DNA of 64,000 nt from a virus, in IMG/VR virus record IMGVR_UViG_3300043411_000942, positions 168,938 to 232,937 of that record. One strand, given 5' to 3'. Below, piece after piece: positions 58,535 to 64,000 of this stretch. How positions within the stretch are numbered: the first letter of the stretch is position 1; the number at the start of each line of letters is the position of its first letter. The notes below the pieces were generated by a model. The model was not told where the DNA came from, searched no databases, and saw only the letters and a list, made by a program, of their open reading frames with translations. The translations under genes were made by a program, and so were the position numbers.

Positions 58535-59887
58535 ATGGTAGGGCAAAGAGACCGAACCCCTCAGCTACTGGAGATGACAAAGCTCCCGTGGCCAGCACCC
58601 CCACTAAACATCTTCATGTTAGATGGTACGAGAGGAGCTATAGACCTCCGGTGGGATGACCCCGCTATCTTGTCATTGAACAGTGGGTTTCAGCTTCTTG
58701 GGGTGAATGTCTACCGGTCGTTCGACTCTGAGTTTGGACCTTACCATCGGATATCCGACCTACCCATTGGGGCAACCTTTTGGAGAGACCAGACAGACAA
58801 CGAGTTGATTGTAGAGGAGGATGTATCCTCAAGCTTCATCCTATTTGGCGCCTCTCGCTCTGCAAGTGGGTCTGATGCTCCTAGATATGTATTCAAGACC
58901 CTACACTACCCCATCGTTAAATCGGGAAGTGACAGAGGGCAACCTACGAACACTCCTGGGGATGTTCGAGTTTTCGTGGATGGGGTGGAGGCAAGAGTCC
59001 TTCGTGTGAGTGGGGCTACGGGCGAGGTTGAGCTTGACGCCAACATCTACACAGAGGTTGGCCGTCAGAAGACCATAGCTCCTATTCTGCCCACCACGAC
59101 AAGCAGGGTGACGTGTACGTACCTTTACCCAAGGTCTGTACTCAAGACAGACCTGAGTCAGCGTATCTTCTACCGCGTTACCACGGTAGGTATTCCTGTA
59201 AGTTGTAACCCGGCACTCGCTACGGCTCAAGACCTCGTGGAGACCCCACTAGAGCATGCTGCGGCTACGAATACGTTTGAGATAGAGAAGCTTGACTATA
59301 TCTGGAGGGAAGCCATCCGCCGAAATCGGTGGATCCTTCAGCAGGGGGGAGAGAGAGCCAGCGTCTTCCTTCGTAAGAATGTGGGCGTCCCTTGCACATG
59401 TGTGTCCCCTCACCACAAGCAGCCTATCTCCGACTGTTACCTGTGCTACGGGGTTGGAGTTGTTGGGGGCTATGAGGGGCCCTATCCAATCCTGATTGCC
59501 CCAGATGATGCTGAGGTGGCTATTCGGCAAAAAGAGACAGGTCGTGTCCAAGAGCACACCTATGAGGTATGGACAGGCCCCACCCCTCTTCTTAGTCATC
59601 GTGACTTCATCATGAAGGTCAATGGGGACAGGTACTCGATCGGCCCCGTACGGATGCCCTCTAACCGTGGTAACATCCTACAGCAACACTTCTCTATCTC
59701 ATCCTTCGATGACAAGGACATTCGATACAAGGTGCCAGTAGGTAACCCTGTAAAGTACGCTGCTACTCAGTTTGTCCCATCTGGCCCAGAGCATGCAGCA
59801 AGTCAAGAGATTACGAACAACCCCAATGTTGGGGATGAGCGTGAGCTTAAGGGGCGGACTTTGGCTTGGAAGAACCAGAACACGTAA
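58535..59887 (+). CDS. Structural protein with fibronectin-like domain
   Basis: The 450-aa protein begins with a FN3-like segment (PPLNIFMLDGTRGAIDLRWDD, GFQLLGVNVYRSFDSEFGPYHRISDLP). A middle beta region follows, then a Cys cluster CTCVSPHHKQPISDCYLCYGVG that looks zinc-binding, and a C-terminal region with GDRYSIGPVRMPSNRGNILQQHF. Proteins of this layout occur at the neck of large phages. No enzyme motif seen. Start is ATG 58535; no strong Shine-Dalgarno visible. Confidence 0.6.
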   Translation: MVGQRDRTPQLLEMTKLPWPAPPLNIFMLDGTRGAIDLRWDDPAILSLNSGFQLLGVNVYRSFDSEFGPYHRISDLPIGATFWRDQTDNELIVEEDVSSSFILFGASRSASGSDAPRYVFKTLHYPIVKSGSDRGQPTNTPGDVRVFVDGVEARVLRVSGATGEVELDANIYTEVGRQKTIAPILPTTTSRVTCTYLYPRSVLKTDLSQRIFYRVTTVGIPVSCNPALATAQDLVETPLEHAAATNTFEIEKLDYIWREAIRRNRWILQQGGERASVFLRKNVGVPCTCVSPHHKQPISDCYLCYGVGVVGGYEGPYPILIAPDDAEVAIRQKETGRVQEHTYEVWTGPTPLLSHRDFIMKVNGDRYSIGPVRMPSNRGNILQQHFSISSFDDKDIRYKVPVGNPVKYAATQFVPSGPEHAASQEITNNPNVGDERELKGRTLAWKNQNT

Positions 59888-59911
59888 ACTACTTATCCGT
59901 TGGAGCTGAGT

Positions 59912-60490
59912 ATGGCAAGCAAGTTAACCGCCTTCAAGAACGCAGTCCTCGCCCGCAATGTAGTGGCTCGTGTGTTGGAGGCTACTGAGTTTAAGTCCCC
60001 AGAAGCTCTCAAGAAGTACCTCCATGACCATCCAGATGCTGATAAGTCCAATCACTCTGTGAAGAAGCAGGATAAGGAGGATAGTGGTAAGGAGGACAAG
60101 AAGAAGAGCAAGGCTCACCTTAAAGAGGTTCATGACTCCCTTCGCACTAGTGGTGCAATTGACAAGTTGAAGAAAACTTTTCGAGAGACAGGTGGGGATT
60201 TCGAGCTACAAGAGTCCAGCATTGCTGGAGGTAAGGGTGGCCATCTGGGGTTGGTATCAGGTAAAACCAAAGAGAAGGTTGACCTGGACTACACCCTATC
60301 TGATGGCGAGATCGAGATAACCATGAAGTACTCTGGCAAAGACGGGAAGCCCTACACTCAGAAGCTAAAGAAGCCCTACAAGAACGATGGGGATCTAGCC
60401 TCCCACGTATCGGATGCCGCAGAGGACCTTATGGCTAAGATCCCGGAAGAGAAAGTGGAGAGTAAGGGAGAGAAGGATCGGGATTACTAG
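59912..60490 (+). CDS. Unknown Lys-rich protein
   Basis: ATG 59912 gives 192 aa (a TTG at 59900 is possible). The N-terminus MASKLTAFKNAVLARNVVAR resembles the VAAR-type starts of other proteins here. A Lys/Asp/Ser-rich stretch (about 35-75) is disordered, then a beta domain follows (LDYTLSDGEIEITMKYSGKDG). It lies 24 bases after the FN3-like structural gene. No family recognised. Confidence 0.6.
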   Translation: MASKLTAFKNAVLARNVVARVLEATEFKSPEALKKYLHDHPDADKSNHSVKKQDKEDSGKEDKKKSKAHLKEVHDSLRTSGAIDKLKKTFRETGGDFELQESSIAGGKGGHLGLVSGKTKEKVDLDYTLSDGEIEITMKYSGKDGKPYTQKLKKPYKNDGDLASHVSDAAEDLMAKIPEEKVESKGEKDRDY

Positions 60491-60511
60491 GGACTAAGCT
60501 GAGGTACCCTC

Positions 60512-61009
60512 TTGTCCAACCTAGCTAAAGTATACGGGAAGCCATTAGTCAAAGGGGTAGCTGCGACTCCTGAGCGGGCACTCAAGTTACTTAAGCAGGA
60601 CATCCTACAGAGGGTCCGAGCCAAGCTACTTCAGTCTACATTCTCGGACAGGGCCAAGAAGGCGTTCTCCAGGTCCTTGTCAGTCAAAATAGGCAGCTCT
60701 TCGCTTACCATCCGGTCCAGCCACCCAGCATTTATCCTCTTGTTGAGAGGTCAACGTAAAGGTCAGATGACCTGGCTCGTGAAGGCTAGGGCTCCTATTC
60801 CTATCATTACGGACACTGGAGAGCTTATTTTCCGTACAGCCTCTGCAAGGTCTATGTTGAATGGTAAGTGGATTCACCCAGGGAGGGGCCCATTCGACTT
60901 TGTGGAGAAAGCTAAAGCAGAAGCCAAGGCTAGGATTCGCAAGGGAATTATGGAAGAGATACGTAGGACTGTAGCTCAGTCCGCCAGACAGAATGGAAGA
61001 ACTAGATGA
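60512..61009 (+). CDS. Putative minor structural / tail completion protein
   Basis: The TTG at 60512 gives 165 aa. It has a basic N-terminal helix, a beta core (SVKIGSSSLTIRSSHPAFIL) and WIHPGRGPFDFVEKAKAEAKARIRKGIMEEI. The last motif and size recall HK97 gp10-like tail-completion proteins, but only in outline. Last 4 bases overlap the next gene (ATGA). Function inferred. Confidence 0.5.
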   Translation: MSNLAKVYGKPLVKGVAATPERALKLLKQDILQRVRAKLLQSTFSDRAKKAFSRSLSVKIGSSSLTIRSSHPAFILLLRGQRKGQMTWLVKARAPIPIITDTGELIFRTASARSMLNGKWIHPGRGPFDFVEKAKAEAKARIRKGIMEEIRRTVAQSARQNGRTR

Positions 61010-61647
61010 ACTTAGGCGATATCGTAGTGTGTGGTGTGACCGAAGACATCCTCTTGGATGACATCAAGTTTATGGTGCCCAAAGGAGAAGCTGTCACAGT
61101 GCCAGCGGACCTTGTTGTCAGGTCGACAGACTTGTACCGGCAACTATCCGTAGGGGCTATATTCCAGTTGAATAAGAACAGCCGTGGGCTCCGACCGAAC
61201 TCCCCACCAAAAGAAGAGCCCCTGGAGAGCCCTTCGCTACAGCCTGTAGTTATGGCAGCTCAGGTAGAGATTGAGGCCCTGAAGTCTGAGAATGCTCGAC
61301 TTGCAGAGGAGAACAACATCCTTCAAGAGAGGGTTTCCGTACTCACCCGAGAGGCTTCTCTACTTAAGGATTCCTTAGGTATTGGGGAGAGGTTAGACCA
61401 GATGATGGTCATGTTGAAGAACGGGGTTGCACAAGGGCCCTCCGTACTTCGCACCTCGAACCTTAACGGCGACTCATTTCCATCCTCGGAAGAGGCTCCA
61501 GTATTCATCCCATCCCAAATCAAAATGGATGATGTTGACACCTCTAGGTTGAGTACCCCTGAATCCACAGAAACTACCTCAGGAGCTGGGGTGTCTAGGG
61601 CTGCAAACGCACTACGTAAGTTGAAGGTAGAGAAGGATAAGTCATGA
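61006..61647 (+). CDS. Unknown protein with leucine-zipper-like coiled coil
   Basis: The 213-aa protein has a beta-rich N-terminal 60 residues (MNLGDIVVCGVTEDILL, VPKGEAVTVPADLVV). A clear coiled coil follows at about 85-125 (VEIEALKSENARLAEENNIL and QERVSVLTREASLL), then a Ser/Thr-rich tail. The coiled coil suggests dimers or trimers. ATGA overlaps on both sides. Not recognised. Confidence 0.65.
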   Translation: MNLGDIVVCGVTEDILLDDIKFMVPKGEAVTVPADLVVRSTDLYRQLSVGAIFQLNKNSRGLRPNSPPKEEPLESPSLQPVVMAAQVEIEALKSENARLAEENNILQERVSVLTREASLLKDSLGIGERLDQMMVMLKNGVAQGPSVLRTSNLNGDSFPSSEEAPVFIPSQIKMDDVDTSRLSTPESTETTSGAGVSRAANALRKLKVEKDKS

Positions 61648-62291
61648 CTATTAGAGACCGCATCGCCAAGTTAGTTCAGGTCACGGCAGCAGCTGCTATC
61701 CTTTGGAAGTACGTAGACGAAGACGGCAAGGACTTCTACCTAGCAGAGAAGAAGACTGGCACCGTTCGTAGTCCTTACTCCGGGAAGAGCTTTACTGCGA
61801 AGCCTGAGAGGTCCTCTCTTGGGGATGTAAGCAAGGAGCAAAAGGAAGACGGGTCGAAGACCAAGGGCTCACTCTTCAAGTACACGGATGACGAGGGCAA
61901 CGACTTCTATCTCCCAGAGAAGAAGACCAGCACCCTAAAGAGCCCCTACTCCGGAAAGAGCGTCACCCCTAAGGCGGAGAAGTCTACGTTGAGTGACGTA
62001 GGCAAGGACCTGAAAGAGAAGATTGCAAGCTCACCCATGCAGTGGGAGCTTGCCTCGGACATCCTCGCTAAGAAGGAAGCTCACCCTGCGTTGAAGGTCC
62101 TCCAGGTCCAATACGCGAAGATTCTGGAGGGGTTGGAGGAGGCCGCTCAACGATCAGCTCGAATGAAGAAGGTGGGCGTAGGGGCTACGGAAGACCCAAC
62201 TTTTATCATGGCTCATGTGGTCCCAGAGATTCGTAAGCTTGGGGAGAAGTGTCTGCTTGTTGCTAAGCAGCTAGAGGAGAAGCTCGATTGA
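61644..62291 (+). CDS. Unknown protein with two SPYSGK repeats
   Basis: The 215-aa protein has two about-48-residue repeats: KYVDEDGKDFYLAEKKTGTV plus RSPYSGKSFTAKPERSSLGD, then KYTDDEGNDFYLPEKKTSTL plus KSPYSGKSVTPKAEKSTLSD. Each looks like a small beta hairpin unit. The C-terminal half is helical (VLQVQYAKILEGLEEAAQRS). Function unknown. Its stop overlaps the TTG start of the Dps-like gene. Confidence 0.65.
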   Translation: MTIRDRIAKLVQVTAAAAILWKYVDEDGKDFYLAEKKTGTVRSPYSGKSFTAKPERSSLGDVSKEQKEDGSKTKGSLFKYTDDEGNDFYLPEKKTSTLKSPYSGKSVTPKAEKSTLSDVGKDLKEKIASSPMQWELASDILAKKEAHPALKVLQVQYAKILEGLEEAAQRSARMKKVGVGATEDPTFIMAHVVPEIRKLGEKCLLVAKQLEEKLD

Positions 62292-62968
62292 ACTGGAAAA
62301 CCTCAGCTGACGCTACGCAGGCGATCTGGCAAGACCCATCCTCTTACGACCCCTATACGCAGGGGCCTCCATACCTCCCAGAGAGCCCTTCACGACGTAC
62401 AGCGTCTCAGAAGGTTAGCTCTGAGTTTGGGTTGCCAGAGGCACTAGCGGCCCTTCGCGCCCTAGCTATGGTCCACCAAACGCACCATTGGCTTACTTCA
62501 GGGCCAGCCTTCTACGCAGACCACCTTCTCTTTGAGCGCCTCTACACGGATACGGTTGGTGAGATTGACAGCATCGCTGAGCGAGCTGTGGGAACTGGGG
62601 CTGCCTCTAGTTCCATCCACCCCGTGGTTCAAGCACAGCAAGTTCTGAATGTGCTTGGGACCTGGAACCTCCAAGAAGACCCTAAGTCCTATATCGCTAC
62701 CAGCCTTGTTGCGGAACGATGGGTTCTTGCTCAGTTGAAGCAAGTCGTAGCGACGATGAAGGCCACAGGCGCGCTCTCGCGTGGTACCGATAATCTACTT
62801 GCAAGTATTGAAGATAAGCACGAAGAGCACGTTTACCTTCTTTCTCAACGTAGTAAGGTGGGGCGTTGGAAAGTCCAAAGTACTGAGGCTCGTCGGGCTG
62901 AACTCGAAGTACGTGGTTGGAAGTATGTTGAAAACCCAAAACCTGCGAAGTTTGTGGTAAGGCTTTAG
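62288..62968 (+). CDS. Dps/ferritin-like protein
   Basis: The 226-aa protein starts with TTG 62288. Its helix pair carries the Dps ferroxidase set at family spacing: His67 (THHW), His79, Glu83 (FERLY), Asp94 and Glu98 (IAER); the relative spacings 12, 16, 27 and 31 equal those of bacterial Dps, with Glu where Dps has Asp. Dps proteins form 12-mers that store iron and protect DNA. The N-terminal 45 and C-terminal 60 residues are extensions beyond a typical Dps (about 160 aa). The C-terminus (GRWKVQSTEARRAELEVRGW) is basic and could bind DNA or a partner. Confidence 0.75.
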   Translation: MNWKTSADATQAIWQDPSSYDPYTQGPPYLPESPSRRTASQKVSSEFGLPEALAALRALAMVHQTHHWLTSGPAFYADHLLFERLYTDTVGEIDSIAERAVGTGAASSSIHPVVQAQQVLNVLGTWNLQEDPKSYIATSLVAERWVLAQLKQVVATMKATGALSRGTDNLLASIEDKHEEHVYLLSQRSKVGRWKVQSTEARRAELEVRGWKYVENPKPAKFVVRL

Positions 62969-62994
62969 AGGTAGGGTTAGGAGATTGAAATCAG

Positions 62995-64000
62995 ATGTCA
63001 AACGAAAAAGAGTACGGAGTTGGCGTGGATTTGGGCACAATGAATATTTTGTCCGCTCGGCAGGTTGATGGGAAAGTCACAACCAAACGAGTAAGGGACG
63101 CGTTCATTGACTTGGACGGAGAGGCTAAAAAAGCCCTCAAGATGACGAAGGTGGAGTACATCGAGAGAGACGGTCAGTTGATTGTCATTGGAGACTCAGC
63201 CCTGAACATGGCCAACCTCTTTAAGCGAGAGGTACGTCGACCCCTAGCGAAAGGCGTTGTTGCGGCTGGGGAGTTCTTGGCTCAGGAAGTCTTGTCTTTG
63301 ATGATCTTCCAAGTCTTACAGGAGCCATTGGTCGACGGAGAGCACTGCTTCTACAGTATTCCTGCGGCACCTATTGACATTCCAGACCAGGACGTCACTT
63401 ACCACCGTGAGGTCTTCCGCAAGATCATAGCTGAGTTTGGGTACACCCCCCACCCGATGAACGAAGCTATGGCTATCATCTATAGCCAGTGTGCAGAAGA
63501 GCAGTTCTCGGGGCTATCGGTCAGCTTTGGCTCGGGTATGTGTAACGTGGCACTCGCCTATCAGACCATGATGGGTATGGAGTTCTCTATGGCTAGGGGT
63601 GGGGATTGGATTGATCTCCACGCGTCTAAAGCCACTGGAATGACAGCTTCCCGTATTTGCGCAATCAAAGAAAAAGGAGGTTTCAATCTTGCTAACCCAC
63701 CGAAGAACAGTCGTGAGGCTGAAGCGATATCTCTCTACATTCGTAGCCTCATCAGCTACAGCCTGGAGAAGATCGCACACCAATTCCGTAGGGACGCAGG
63801 CAAGATGGAACTCTCGGACCCAATCCCATTCGTAGTGTCAGGTGGGACCACGAAGGCGGAGGGCTTCATGGATATCTTCAAAGAGGAGTTTGAAGCCATG
63901 AAGAAGAAGGGTTTCCCAATCCAAATCTCCGAGGTTCGACAGGCGAAGGACCCTATGACGGCAGTAGCAGAAGGCCTTCTTGTCCTAGCGATGCAAGAGT
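62995..64000 (+). CDS. Actin-like (ParM/MreB-type) ATPase, 5' part
   Basis: The ATG at 62995 opens 335 codons that run off the right edge with no stop. The actin/Hsp70-fold signs are EYGVGVDLGTMNILSAR (phosphate 1), SVSFGSGMCNVALAY (phosphate 2, with SFGSG in place of the usual DIGGGT), ASKATGM, and PFVVSGGTTKAEGF (adenosine loop). AGAGG-like sequence lies upstream. Phage actins can form filaments that position or segregate DNA or capsids. The gene may instead encode a chaperone-type ATPase; the atypical phosphate-2 loop leaves that open. Confidence 0.78.
   Translation, partial: MSNEKEYGVGVDLGTMNILSARQVDGKVTTKRVRDAFIDLDGEAKKALKMTKVEYIERDGQLIVIGDSALNMANLFKREVRRPLAKGVVAAGEFLAQEVLSLMIFQVLQEPLVDGEHCFYSIPAAPIDIPDQDVTYHREVFRKIIAEFGYTPHPMNEAMAIIYSQCAEEQFSGLSVSFGSGMCNVALAYQTMMGMEFSMARGGDWIDLHASKATGMTASRICAIKEKGGFNLANPPKNSREAEAISLYIRSLISYSLEKIAHQFRRDAGKMELSDPIPFVVSGGTTKAEGFMDIFKEEFEAMKKKGFPIQISEVRQAKDPMTAVAEGLLVLAMQE

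Noticed and set aside
63514-63783. Minus-strand 89-aa ORF near the right edge
   Set aside because: It is opposite the actin-like ATPase gene, whose frame is open and carries family motifs.

Overview
The window is a slice of a large double-stranded DNA tailed phage (Caudoviricetes) with about 70 genes. All but one read on the plus strand, tightly packed, with ATGA, GTGA or TAATG start/stop overlaps. There are no rRNA or tRNA genes and no host housekeeping loci. The host cannot be read from the sequence; the HU-like protein with a Lys/Ala tail and the DnaX/clamp-type replication genes only say that it is bacterial.

Region 1 (1-13.4 kb) is a recombination, repair and replication block. It holds a RuvC-like resolvase, a RecA-type recombinase, an SbcC/Rad50-type ATPase split into two separate genes, an SbcD/Mre11 nuclease, a Cas4/AddB-like Fe-S nuclease, a DnaN-like clamp, a DnaG-like TOPRIM primase, a degenerate metallopeptidase-family protein, a DnaX clamp loader, and an unusual fusion of a NusG-like NGN-KOW module to a 5'-3' (FEN) exonuclease. 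Region 2 (13.4-21 kb) holds a sigma-region-4-like regulator, a triple-module HNH-like protein, a 41-aa small protein, the only minus-strand gene (DUF3307-like membrane protein), a BACON/Ig-like protein and several unknown, probably virion-linked proteins, one with three Cys-rich modules.

Region 3 (21-44 kb) is the packaging and head module: putative TerS, TerL carrying a LAGLIDADG intein inside its Walker A motif, a type IB topoisomerase, three paralogous virion-like proteins with an HNH gene wedged between two of them, the portal, a 1200-aa unknown protein, a probable prohead protease, a Gln-rich scaffold-like protein, a decoration-like protein, the major capsid protein, a LamG-type protein and an HU-like protein. 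Region 4 (44-64 kb) holds neck, decoration and tail-associated proteins and moron-like genes: SWIM and FmdB zinc proteins, repeat-rich adhesin-like proteins, a gene fractured by a split intein with a nuclease gene between its halves, a second Vsr-like nuclease with zinc fingers, a methyltransferase remnant, a NADAR (YbiA-like) protein, a Dps-like protein and an actin-like ATPase running off the right end.

The most notable signals are: (i) the fractured structural gene at 52070-54319, whose 29-residue N-intein and 132-residue C-intein lie in separate genes around a PD-(D/E)XK nuclease gene; (ii) the split Rad50/SbcC; (iii) the NusG-FEN fusion; (iv) an exact 240-bp in-frame tandem duplication at 43503-43982; and (v) five separate homing-type elements, several embedded in head, neck or packaging genes. 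Gene families were assigned by reading motifs by eye; no database search was run.
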